From JALYXI01 sp963795835 (lineage in GTDB: Bacteria; Acidobacteriota; Terriglobia; Bryobacterales; Bryobacteraceae): a DNA stretch of 64,000 nt. The notes beneath the pieces are model-generated. The model saw only the letters and a program-made list of their open reading frames with translations, did not search any database and was not told the origin of the DNA. Where the stretch lies: assembly GCA_963795835.1 (NCBI GenBank), contig CAWCJC010000001.1, positions 806,001-870,000 on the forward strand, written 5' to 3'. Shown here piece by piece: positions 16,081 through 23,271 of this stretch. The translations under genes and the position numbers were made by a program. Each line of letters starts with the position of its first letter. The stretch's first letter is position 1.

Positions 16081-17010
16081 ATGGAAATCGCAGCCAGCAT
16101 CTTCTTGTTTTGTCTTTTGATGGGAGCGATCGTGCTCTTCGGGCACCGCCGCTATTCCAAGCCCGCGCAGATCTATGAGCAACTCGGCATTCCCCTGAAT
16201 GTCAGGCCCTCCTTTGAGAATGGGGCCGTCAAGAACAAGCGAACCATCGATCTGATTGGCCGTTTGGGAAGGTTGCTGCCTTCCTCACCCCAGAAGTCGT
16301 CGGCGACAAAGGAGAAGTTGATTCACGCGGGATACCGGTCGGACAACGCGCCCGTGATCTTCAGCGGGTTACGCATTGTGGGAGCAGCGGGTATGGCCGG
16401 GTTGGGATTCGTCATGCAGAATCGCCTGGGGCCGAATCCGATGTTCCGCATGATCTTCATCCTGGGATGCGCCGGTATGGGATTCATCGCGCCGAGTTTT
16501 ATCTTGGGAAAGAAGATCAAGAAGCGCCAGCTCAGTCTTCGGCTTGGATTGCCGGACGCATTAGACCTGATGGTAATCGCGGTGGAGGCTGGTCTCGGTA
16601 TGGACCAGGCAATCAGCTATGTGGCCAAGGAGATTACCGAGGTGCATCCGGCACTCAGTGAAGAGTTCCGTCTCATGGGTCTCGAAATGCGGGCGGGCAA
16701 ACGCCGATCCGACGCCATGAACCAGATGGCGAAACGGACCAACGAGCCCGACATACGCAAATTGGTCTCAGTGTTAACGCAAACAGATCGATTCGGAACC
16801 AGCATGGCTGTGGCTCTTAAGACGCATTCGGAACAAATGCGGATCGAGCGGCGGCAGCTGGCTGAAGAGAAAGCCGCCAAAATCGGCGTGAAGCTTGTTT
16901 TCCCCATTTTCTTTTTCATCATGCCGTCCATGCTGTTGGTCAGCGTGGGGCCCGGGATGCTCGGAATCTTCAAACACTTATTCCCGATGATGCAACAGTT
17001 CGGAAGTTAA
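16081..17010 (+). CDS. tadC: Tad inner-membrane platform protein TadC
   Basis: Protein of 309 residues with the same plan as TadB: an N-terminal helix, a paired helix region (~85-130), the type II secretion F domain (GLPDALDLMVIAVEAGLGMD, LTQTDRFGTSMAVALKTHSE) and a C-terminal helix (KLVFPIFFFIMPSMLLVSVG). The partner platform subunit is TadB. It is followed after 29 bases by two small membrane-protein genes that keep the same orientation and carry strong ribosome sites. Confidence 0.93.
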   Translation: MEIAASIFLFCLLMGAIVLFGHRRYSKPAQIYEQLGIPLNVRPSFENGAVKNKRTIDLIGRLGRLLPSSPQKSSATKEKLIHAGYRSDNAPVIFSGLRIVGAAGMAGLGFVMQNRLGPNPMFRMIFILGCAGMGFIAPSFILGKKIKKRQLSLRLGLPDALDLMVIAVEAGLGMDQAISYVAKEITEVHPALSEEFRLMGLEMRAGKRRSDAMNQMAKRTNEPDIRKLVSVLTQTDRFGTSMAVALKTHSEQMRIERRQLAEEKAAKIGVKLVFPIFFFIMPSMLLVSVGPGMLGIFKHLFPMMQQFGS

Positions 17011-17039
17011 TAACTCTAGGACAAAGGAGGAAGAAACCA

Positions 17040-17147
17040 ATGATGAACGTATGGGTTGAAGCGACGCTCTGGCTGGTTGCAGGCGCCATTTTGATGATGT
17101 TTCTGGGACACCGGAAGCGCCGCCGGAACAACAGCACAAGCAATTAA
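17040..17147 (+). CDS. Single-span 35-residue micro-protein at the tad 3' end
   Basis: The product starts MMNVWVEATLWLVAGAILMM and then runs FLGHRKRRRNNSTSN. It has one membrane helix with a strongly basic C-terminal tail, predicted to face the cytoplasm by the positive-inside rule. The start is secured by a near-perfect AAAGGAGG ending nine bases upstream, the best Shine-Dalgarno in the locus. It shares the helix pattern (W-L-V/I-A ... L-G, then 5-6 basic residues) with the next small gene, 60 bases on, so they look like paralogues. No function is known to me. The position suggests an accessory of the TadB/TadC platform. Confidence 0.72.
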   Translation: MMNVWVEATLWLVAGAILMMFLGHRKRRRNNSTSN

Positions 17148-17206
17148 GTGCCGCGGGTCCGGGCCGGCGTTTCCCCAGGCCCTAACTTTCAACAAGGAGC
17201 TACGAA

Positions 17207-17305
17207 ATGAATAGCATGTTACTGCAAACCGCCATGTGGTTAATTGCGGCCATGTTACTGGTCTTAATGCTTGGCCGCCGCCGTCGACGCCGACTGCTCC
17301 GGTAA
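17207..17305 (+). CDS. Single-span 32-residue Arg-tail micro-protein at the tad 3' end
   Basis: The product reads MNSMLLQTAMWLIAAMLLVL, then MLGRRRRRRLLR: one helix followed by six consecutive arginines. AAGGAG lies seven bases upstream of the ATG. Aligned without gaps to the preceding micro-protein it shares W-L, A, the central L and the L-G before the basic run. A 12-bp hairpin begins 20 bases after the stop, so this is probably the last gene of the tad transcript. It is too short for ordinary gene calling. Confidence 0.72.
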   Translation: MNSMLLQTAMWLIAAMLLVLMLGRRRRRRLLR

Positions 17306-17324
17306 ACGACGACAACCAAGAGGA

Positions 17325-17353
17325 GGCCCGCTCCGGCAAACCCGGAGCGGGCC
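17325..17353 (+). terminator. Strong hairpin closing the tad operon
   Basis: GGCCCGCTCCGG (17325-17336) and CCGGAGCGGGCC (17342-17353) form a perfect, very GC-rich 12-bp stem with a five-base loop. No T-tract follows (GCAAAAGAG), so termination may need Rho, or the hairpin may stabilise the upstream message. The next gene starts 14 bases later. Confidence 0.5.
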
Positions 17354-17366
17354 GCAAAAGAGAAGA

Positions 17367-18218
17367 ATGCAAGGAACAATCGAGACTTTTCAGAACAAAG
17401 ACGGTGGGTGGCCCTACGGTGCCGCCGGTCCGTCATGGACCGAACCGACCGTCTACGCTTTGCTCGCGTTGGTTGCGGCGGGGCGAGGCGAGACCGAGGC
17501 GGTCCGCCGAGGAGCCCGATGGCTGGAAACCGTACAGTCTTCTGACGGAGGCTGGCGTCCGCAAGCTTCGGTGAAGCAGAGCACGTGGGTGGGCGCTCTT
17601 GTTGCTCTCCTGCCCGAAAACCTCATATCCCTCGATCGCCGTCTCGCAAACCTGAATCGCATTCTGGTGGAAACAGGCCAGGAATCGACGCCGTTGAATC
17701 GTCTGCGGCAATGGATGATCGGCAATCCCCACGTCAAAACCGGAGATGGGTGGCCTTGGTTCCCGGGCGCCTCCGCGTGGGTTACACCAACAGCCCTCAC
17801 CATTCTGGCGTTACGGAAACACCGGACCTCGCTGGCCGGTGTGGAGCACCGGATTGAAGAAGGGCGGCAGTTCCTCACGATGCATGCTTGCGATTCCGGA
17901 GGTTGGAACCACGGCAGCGCACGCGCACTCGGGTACCAGGCGAATGCGTACCCGGAGACGACGGGCGTCGCGCTGCTGGCTCTCAGTGGAACCGAGTCTC
18001 CCATCAAAGAGGCCGGCATCCGCGCCGCTCAGCACTTTCTACCGAAGTGTTCCTCGGCGGAAGGGTTTGCCTGGCTTTCCCTTGGATTGAGCGCAAACGG
18101 GAGCAGCCCGGACCGGCTTGCGCCCGAGTTAGAGCCGCGTACTGTGATCGACACCGCGCTGTTATCGATGCTGAAGTGCGGGCAAGCAGGACTGAACGTT
18201 TGGTTACCCACCACATGA
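17367..18218 (+). CDS. QW-repeat (prenyltransferase/squalene-cyclase-like) protein
   Basis: About 283 residues from ATG 17367; the frame is open further upstream but runs through the hairpin. It contains repeated helical blocks of the squalene-cyclase/prenyltransferase alpha-alpha barrel (NKDGGWPYGAAGPSWTEPTV, SSDGGWRPQASVKQSTWVGA, DGWPWFPGASAWVTPTAL, DSGGWNHGSA). It lacks the DXDD acid motif of hopene cyclases and a signal peptide, so it is a fold relative and not a hopanoid enzyme. The ATGA overlap with the DUF362 gene implies joint expression. Its role beside a pilus locus is unknown. Confidence 0.75.
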   Translation: MQGTIETFQNKDGGWPYGAAGPSWTEPTVYALLALVAAGRGETEAVRRGARWLETVQSSDGGWRPQASVKQSTWVGALVALLPENLISLDRRLANLNRILVETGQESTPLNRLRQWMIGNPHVKTGDGWPWFPGASAWVTPTALTILALRKHRTSLAGVEHRIEEGRQFLTMHACDSGGWNHGSARALGYQANAYPETTGVALLALSGTESPIKEAGIRAAQHFLPKCSSAEGFAWLSLGLSANGSSPDRLAPELEPRTVIDTALLSMLKCGQAGLNVWLPTT

Positions 18219-19156
18219 CACACACTTGTACGCGACGTCAATTGATCGCAGGATCCGGAGGAGCCATGGTCAGCACGCTCCTGACCTCTGGATGTAACTC
18301 GAGCCATCTCCGGCAAGCCCGAGTTTCCATTACCAAAGCGCCGGAGTACGGACAATCCGTTTATGCAACTGTGCGCGAGATTCTGGCGGCACACAAGGTT
18401 GCGATTCGCGGAAAGCGTATCGTGGTGAAGCCGAACCTGGTTGAGTTTGAGACCGCCAGTTGCATCAACTCTCATCCACAGGTGGTGCATGCTGTGTTCG
18501 AAGCAGCGCGGTCACTGGGAGCCAGTGATGTGAAGATCGCAGAAGGGCCGGGTCACCGGCGCGGAACGCTCGATCTGGCGGATGCAGCCGGATACTTCGA
18601 TACTGTTCCCGGCTTCGAACAAAACTTCGTTGATTTGAATCTGGATTCGGTGACGCTTGTGAAGTTGAAGAGTCCCGCGTCTAAGTTGAAGGAGTTGTAC
18701 CTTCCCAACACCGTGCTTGCCGCGGACCTGATCATTTCCGTGCCGAAGTTGAAGACACATCACTGGGTGGGCGCGACGCTGGCCATGAAGAACCTGTTTG
18801 GCCTGGTTCCGGGAGGCGTCTACGGATGGCCGAAGAACGTGCTTCACTGGGCCGGCATTCCGGAGTGTATTCTCGACATCAACCGGGTGTTCAACAACAC
18901 CTTCGCGGTGGTTGACGGAATCGTGGGCATGGAAGGAAATGGGCCGATACAGGGAAGCTCGAAACGGGCGGGTGTGTTGGTTGCGGGCGCAAGCCTTCCG
19001 GCGGTGGACGCAACGTGCTGCCGGATCATGGGCATCGATCCCAACAAGGTCCCGTATTTGCTGATGCCGGCCGTGGCTCGGCAGATCGACACGCCCCTTG
19101 AGGCCGCTGTTACGCCGTTTGAACTGATACCGGAATTCCGGTATATGCAGATCTAG
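18215..19156 (+). CDS. DUF362-domain Tat lipoprotein
   Basis: Protein of 313 residues starting at the ATGA overlap with the QW-repeat gene; the longer upstream frame is the shadow of that gene. The N-terminus TCTRRQLIAGSGG has a twin-arginine motif, and LTSGC forms a lipobox, so it should be exported folded and lipidated. The body is DUF362 (RIVVKPNLVEF, IISVPKLKTHHWVGATLAMK, NLFGLVPGG). Many DUF362 proteins also carry ferredoxin domains, and this one has none. The stop is directly followed, with zero bases between, by the stop of a convergent gene. Confidence 0.82.
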   Translation: MTHTCTRRQLIAGSGGAMVSTLLTSGCNSSHLRQARVSITKAPEYGQSVYATVREILAAHKVAIRGKRIVVKPNLVEFETASCINSHPQVVHAVFEAARSLGASDVKIAEGPGHRRGTLDLADAAGYFDTVPGFEQNFVDLNLDSVTLVKLKSPASKLKELYLPNTVLAADLIISVPKLKTHHWVGATLAMKNLFGLVPGGVYGWPKNVLHWAGIPECILDINRVFNNTFAVVDGIVGMEGNGPIQGSSKRAGVLVAGASLPAVDATCCRIMGIDPNKVPYLLMPAVARQIDTPLEAAVTPFELIPEFRYMQI

Positions 19157-19474
19157 TCAGGCGGCGGGCCGGGCCAACCAGAGAATACAAAGGTTCCAGA
19201 GTACCAGGACCGCATACCAGCGATTGATCCAGCGCACCAGCTTCATGCGGTTCAGGAACAGGCATACCGCTGCCAGGCCCAGGGCGAGGAGCTTCGATTC
19301 CAGAAGACCGGACTCCGCTCCCGCATGCATCAACCATCGGATGAAGGGGCTGGCTTCCACCATGCCCCGTTTTAGGGCAATGGCGGTGGTGAGGTAATCG
19401 AGTAACTGCAGATAGAAGAAGGTAAGGAGTAGAGGGAGGTTATCGGCGGTCACGGGAAAGCCCCTATATGGCAC
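19157..19474 (-). CDS. DUF5658-like small membrane protein
   Basis: Protein of 105 residues with three hydrophobic helices. The pattern LLTFFYLQLLDYLTTAIALK, followed by EASPFIRWLM (acidic N/SP motif), is that of DUF5658 proteins as I know them. Function is unknown. Its start lies within the 3' end of the prepilin peptidase gene, with an 11-base overlap, so it is expressed with it. It might be a membrane partner of the peptidase. Confidence 0.65.
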   Translation of the reverse strand: MPYRGFPVTADNLPLLLTFFYLQLLDYLTTAIALKRGMVEASPFIRWLMHAGAESGLLESKLLALGLAAVCLFLNRMKLVRWINRWYAVLVLWNLCILWLARPAA

Positions 19475-20009
19475 CCGTGGTCGACCAGATTAGAAAGAAG
19501 AATGTACCGACGGCAATGAGGGCTCCATGGGGCATGGTTGCGGCGGCAGGACTGCTTACGCTCAGCTCCTCCCGGCCCACATAGGCCGGCCGCATTTGCA
19601 CCATCTCGCCCAGGATGAACCCAACGTTGGAAAACGTTCTCTTCGCCCTCTTCTTCCAGAGGATTAGGACCAGCCCCGAAAGACCACCGATCAATGACGT
19701 AATCAGAAAGATGCCAAACCAATCCGCGGGACCGGCCATGGCACCCACCGCCGCCATCAGCTTCACATCGCCCGCCCCCATGGCCCTCAAAGCATAGAGA
19801 ACGAAATATAATCCAAACGCGAACGCCAGACCCACGGCCGAATCCCACAATCCGGTTAAACCGAAGAGGAACGACTTTATCGCCAACCCGGCGAGTACTC
19901 CGGCCAGTGTCAGCCAGTTGGGAATCCTGCGTGTGCGTATATCCCAGATGCCGGCAATGGAAACCAGACAAATAAGAAGCGCAACCAGAATATTGGGTAA
20001 GTGAGTCAT
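19464..20009 (-). CDS. tadV: Prepilin peptidase TadV/CpaA
   Basis: Aspartic membrane protease of 181 residues with the two catalytic aspartates in place: Asp23 in GIWDIRTRRIPN and Asp81 in the GxGD motif MGAGDVKL. About six helices; it lacks the N-methylating domain of PilD, as expected for the A24A/TadV class. It would cleave the leaders of both Flp pilins and the two TadE proteins. It lies at the far end of the locus on the opposite strand from the pilins. A 41-residue insertion or tail region (ILGEMVQMRPAYVGREELSV) before the last helix is longer than I would expect. Confidence 0.92.
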   Translation of the reverse strand: MTHLPNILVALLICLVSIAGIWDIRTRRIPNWLTLAGVLAGLAIKSFLFGLTGLWDSAVGLAFAFGLYFVLYALRAMGAGDVKLMAAVGAMAGPADWFGIFLITSLIGGLSGLVLILWKKRAKRTFSNVGFILGEMVQMRPAYVGREELSVSSPAAATMPHGALIAVGTFFFLIWSTTGAI

Positions 20010-20079
20010 AAGTGGCGAAGCTCCATCAATAACATGGCTCGTGAAAGCCCGGCAAGACTACCAAGGGTGATAGTCCGGA

Positions 20080-20940
20080 CTACACTTCCGAGTACGTGCT
20101 CCTTTTCATGCGGTACATAGCGGCATCCGCCTCGCGAATCAGGTCACGTGCGTTCTTGGCGTCGTCCGGGAACAGAGCATAGCCGCAGCTCATCTGCAGC
20201 ACGAGTGGGCGGTTCCCGACGGAAATCTCTTTGCTGGTCGCCTGCTTGATCTGGTCCATGGCAACGAACACCTCTTGGCGAGAACAGACATCCTCGAGCA
20301 ATAACAGAAACTCGTCCCCGCCGATGCGGGCAACGCAGGCGCTCTGCTTGATGGCGCACGTGAGGCGGCGTGCAATGCGCTGAAGCACTTCGTCTCCGAC
20401 TACATGGCCCAGGCGGTCGTTCACTTCTTTGAAGTTGTCCAGGTCACAGTAGACCAGCGCAAGTCCGCGCGCGGAACCTGCCGCACGCCGGTATGCTTTC
20501 TCCAGGTGTTGTTCGAATAACCGGCGATTTGGCAAACAGGTCAAGGGGTCAAAGAAGGCCAACAGTTCAGTCTCGCGGCGAGCGCGAAGGGAGGTGATGG
20601 TGGACAGTCCAAAGGCGCAGAAGGTGATCGCCAGGTTGAAGGTAACCATGCTCATCCAGTCCAGAGCGTGCATTGCCCATGGATCCGGATAAGGCCCTTC
20701 ATTGAAGATCTGGCCGGCGCGGACGGTCAGGGAGATGGAGTGCCATGTAAAGAACCCGGCGGGGAACCAGTAAGCGGTACGGTCCCGCTCCGGAACTCCA
20801 AAGGCGAGGGAGCATGCCGAACCGAGGGAGATGAATGCGAACACCGGCGAACTGATCAGGGCGCGCGTGGTCACATTGTCATTGGCGAAGAGCCAGTAGG
20901 CAATAACACCCACGTAGGCGGCGGTGGCGAGTGCCATCAC
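20080..20940 (-). CDS. Membrane diguanylate cyclase, GGDEF part (frameshifted gene)
   Basis: The open frame gives 286 residues: four to five membrane helices, then a GGDEF domain at ~130-285 with DPLTCLPNRRLFEQHLEKAY, DLDNFKEVNDRLGH, and an intact RIGGDEFLLLLED active site. It should make c-di-GMP. The product-inhibition site normally preceding GGDEF (RxxD) is replaced by KQSA, so feedback inhibition is probably absent. The apparent start is inside the membrane domain. The true N-terminus is in another frame upstream to 21229, joined by skipping one base at about 20945-20965. It is the likely source of c-di-GMP for the PilZ protein of the Tad locus. Confidence 0.85.
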   Translation of the reverse strand: MMALATAAYVGVIAYWLFANDNVTTRALISSPVFAFISLGSACSLAFGVPERDRTAYWFPAGFFTWHSISLTVRAGQIFNEGPYPDPWAMHALDWMSMVTFNLAITFCAFGLSTITSLRARRETELLAFFDPLTCLPNRRLFEQHLEKAYRRAAGSARGLALVYCDLDNFKEVNDRLGHVVGDEVLQRIARRLTCAIKQSACVARIGGDEFLLLLEDVCSRQEVFVAMDQIKQATSKEISVGNRPLVLQMSCGYALFPDDAKNARDLIREADAAMYRMKRSTYSEV

Positions 20941-21229
20941 TATCGTTGGAATGAGGTTTGAACTCGCGGACCACGCGAATGCTATTGAGCAATAACAACG
21001 AGCCGGCGAACAGCAGTAAGTGCGCCAGGAGAGCCAGTGGCAGCCGGAGCGGAGAGGTGCCCAACAGGAGAGCCAGAAAGCCGGCCGCCATCAAAACGTT
21101 GGCGCCACAGTAAGAACGAATGCCCTTCAGATCGCGATTCAGATTCCAGAAAATGAACATCGCAAAGCTGGTAATCAGAAGATTACCGATCGTTGCGATG
21201 CTAAGTGTCTGAAGATCGAGGTGTAACAA
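20879..21229 (-). pseudogene. N-terminal membrane part of the diguanylate cyclase, other frame
   Basis: The frame begins LQTLSIATIGNLLITSFAMF and provides three helices up to LLLLNSIRVVREF, the usual N-terminal sensor layout of this GGDEF group. After about 20950 this frame turns into nonsense (SDGTRHRRLRG), while the other frame continues the membrane domain (NLIPTIVMALATAAYVGV). It is one gene broken by an apparent one-base insertion. A sequence error and a real mutation cannot be told apart from sequence alone. Confidence 0.7.
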
Positions 21230-21333
21230 GATGCCCTTACGGTACTATGGGCGGTTTCCTGACTTGGGACAAGTGCACCGCCGAGTGTATTCCGACGTAT
21301 ATCTCCGCACTTCGCATCCGGTATGCTTTGTAA

Positions 21334-22377
21334 GTGACACACCTGGCGATTCTGGGACTTTTCGTTGCCTTCGCCGGCAGCGAATCTTCGTGGAACGAGA
21401 AAGCGGCGGCGAGTTACCTGGATGCGCGCTCTGAGTGGTGGATGCAATGGCCGAGCGCGGCGCGCGACCATGGCACGTTTTGCGTGTCCTGCCATACGGC
21501 TGCCCCTTACGCGATTTCGCGGCTGGCCTTACGCGGCGCATTGGGCGAGCACGGCTTGTCCCCGAGTGAAACCAAGCTGGTCGACAACGTCGTGAAACGC
21601 GTGAAGATGTGGAACGAAGTAGAACCCTTTTACAAGGACGGTAAGACGGGTCCCACCAAGAGCGCGGAATCGCGAGGGACGGAGGCGGTTTTGAACGCGC
21701 TGATTCTGGCGACTTACAAATCTCCCGAGACCAAGACAGCTTTCAACAACATGTGGAAAGAGCAGTACCAGACGGGTGACGCGAAGGGCTCGTTCCCGTG
21801 GCTTGACTTCAAGAACCGGCCGTGGGAGGCAGACGACTCTCCTTACTATGGGGCGGCGCTGGCCGCGGTTGCGGTAGGTACGGCGGGCGATCGGACCAGC
21901 CAGGACGGAATCGAGGCGTTGAGCGCTTACTTGAGGGCCAGGTTCGATCAGCAGTCGTTGGCGAATCAGTTGTTAGCGATTTGGGCGTCCTCAAAGTTGC
22001 CCGGCGTGGTGAGTCCGGAACAGAAACAGGCCGCGCTTGGCCGGATTTGGGCGGCGCAGCAGGAAGATGGCGGTTGGAGCCTGACGTCCCTTGCGGGTGA
22101 GTGGAAACGGCGGGATGGAACTGCGCTTGAGACGAAGAGCGATGGGTACGGAACCGGATTAGCGGCGTTCGTGTTGCAAACCGCGGGAGTATCCCGGGAC
22201 CAGAAGGATTTGAAGCGCGCGCTGAGCTGGCTAGTGAAGAATCAGAATGCCACGGAAGGTTCCTGGCCGGCTTACTCGCTGAATAAGAACCGAATTCTTA
22301 CTTCGGATGTCGGCCGCTTTATGGCGGATGCCGCGACAGGATATGCGGTGCTGGCTTTAACTTACTCCACTTTGTAA
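21334..22377 (+). CDS. Secreted QW-repeat protein with a CxxCH haem-c motif
   Basis: Protein of 347 residues starting at GTG with a short signal sequence (LAILGLFVAFAGS). Residues 50-54 are CVSCH, a class-I cytochrome haem-binding motif, directly before helical repeats of the squalene-cyclase/prenyltransferase type (EDGGWSLTSLAGEWKRRDGT, YGTGLAAFVLQTAG, NATEGSWPAYSLNKNR). A C-terminal TDVGRFMADAATGYAVLAL block closes the barrel. With one haem site on a QW barrel, a redox or substrate-binding role in the periplasm is possible; I know of no assigned activity. Its 3' end meets a convergent gene whose reading frame is disturbed there. Confidence 0.75.
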   Translation: MTHLAILGLFVAFAGSESSWNEKAAASYLDARSEWWMQWPSAARDHGTFCVSCHTAAPYAISRLALRGALGEHGLSPSETKLVDNVVKRVKMWNEVEPFYKDGKTGPTKSAESRGTEAVLNALILATYKSPETKTAFNNMWKEQYQTGDAKGSFPWLDFKNRPWEADDSPYYGAALAAVAVGTAGDRTSQDGIEALSAYLRARFDQQSLANQLLAIWASSKLPGVVSPEQKQAALGRIWAAQQEDGGWSLTSLAGEWKRRDGTALETKSDGYGTGLAAFVLQTAGVSRDQKDLKRALSWLVKNQNATEGSWPAYSLNKNRILTSDVGRFMADAATGYAVLALTYSTL

Positions 22378-23251
22378 ACCAGCAAGGCCGCACCGTCCTC
22401 CTAGTTCTTTGGATGAGCGGCATAGAGATAACTTCGATCCGGGTCATAGAACGAACGGTGCCGTGCATGATGGGAAACTTCGAATCCAGACGGAAGTTTC
22501 CGTTTTCTCCGATGTAGACGGCGAGCCCTTCTGGTCCAATTGAGTAGATTCGGTTCCTCTTCCCGTCCCGCCAAAGTCCGCTGGCTGCGGGAGTGAGTGG
22601 CGAGGCGTCGGGAGATGCCGCACTCTCCTGCAGGTCTCCGTTTCGATTGAACACCAGCGTTTTGTGATCGCCGAAGAGATAGAGGCGATCCTGCGATGCG
22701 TCCAAAGCGAAGTATCGGAAGTCTCCGGAGTTTTCGGGGAGGGGCGTCTGCGCGATCATGGCGGCCTTTGAAGGAATCAGCGACGCGCCCACCAGAAGGG
22801 CTTGCCTGTCAGGGATTTTCGCCTGGAGTTCATCGCGAATCGCGGAGGCTCTTTCCATCGCAGCGTCCTTGTTCGCCGTGAAGGTTTCCCGGATGACGAT
22901 GACCACCATGCCGAGCGGCCGTCCCGATGCGTCACTCAGGGGCAAGCCCATATCGTAGGCGCCCTTTGGAGTGAGCCGCAGGGACGGCTTACGTGTCTTA
23001 GCGACGGCGATATCGATGTCGGCAGAAAGCTTGCCGATCTTCCCCGGCTTGCTGCCCGCAATGTTGAGGTCGTGCGTCCAACCGGGCGGTGTCATATGGA
23101 TGCCGATGGTTTGCATTTCGGGATGGGCGGCCATCAGTTCGTCTACCAGATGTTGCGCCTGGGGCACGCGCACCTGCTGGCCGAAGCAGAAAACGGTGAA
23201 TAGGAGAGAGGAAATCAACGTTTTTGCGCCGTATTTATAGTGCTGTAACAT
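22319..23251 (-). CDS. Secreted protein of unknown function, C-terminus frameshifted
   Basis: From ATG 23251 the frame gives 310 residues with a signal peptide (LISSLLFTVFCFGQ), a region with AAHPEMQTIGIHMTPPG and LGMVVIVIRETFTANKDAAM, and a second half with beta-propeller-like strands (RYFALDASQDRLYLFGDHKT, RNRIYSIGPEGLAVYIGENG). The last ~45 residues look out of frame and run antisense into the neighbouring gene by 59 bases. From about 22465 another frame reads HRSFYDPDRSYLYAAHPKN and stops at 22401, just clear of the neighbour. A single missing base would restore it. I do not recognise the family. Confidence 0.65.
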   Translation of the reverse strand: MLQHYKYGAKTLISSLLFTVFCFGQQVRVPQAQHLVDELMAAHPEMQTIGIHMTPPGWTHDLNIAGSKPGKIGKLSADIDIAVAKTRKPSLRLTPKGAYDMGLPLSDASGRPLGMVVIVIRETFTANKDAAMERASAIRDELQAKIPDRQALLVGASLIPSKAAMIAQTPLPENSGDFRYFALDASQDRLYLFGDHKTLVFNRNGDLQESAASPDASPLTPAASGLWRDGKRNRIYSIGPEGLAVYIGENGNFRLDSKFPIMHGTVRSMTRIEVISMPLIQRTRRTVRPCWFTKWSKLKPAPHILSRHPP

Positions 23252-23271
23252 GTGAATGCTCCAATCGGGGT

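Noticed and set aside
17161..17182. Short GGGCC/GGCCC dyad between the two micro-protein genes
   Set aside because: Only five base pairs, expected by chance in this GC-rich stretch.
20041..20079. Small dyad GACTA/TAGTC downstream of the GGDEF gene, considered as a c-di-GMP riboswitch or terminator
   Set aside because: Only a five-base stem, no T-tract, and none of the conserved riboswitch bases.
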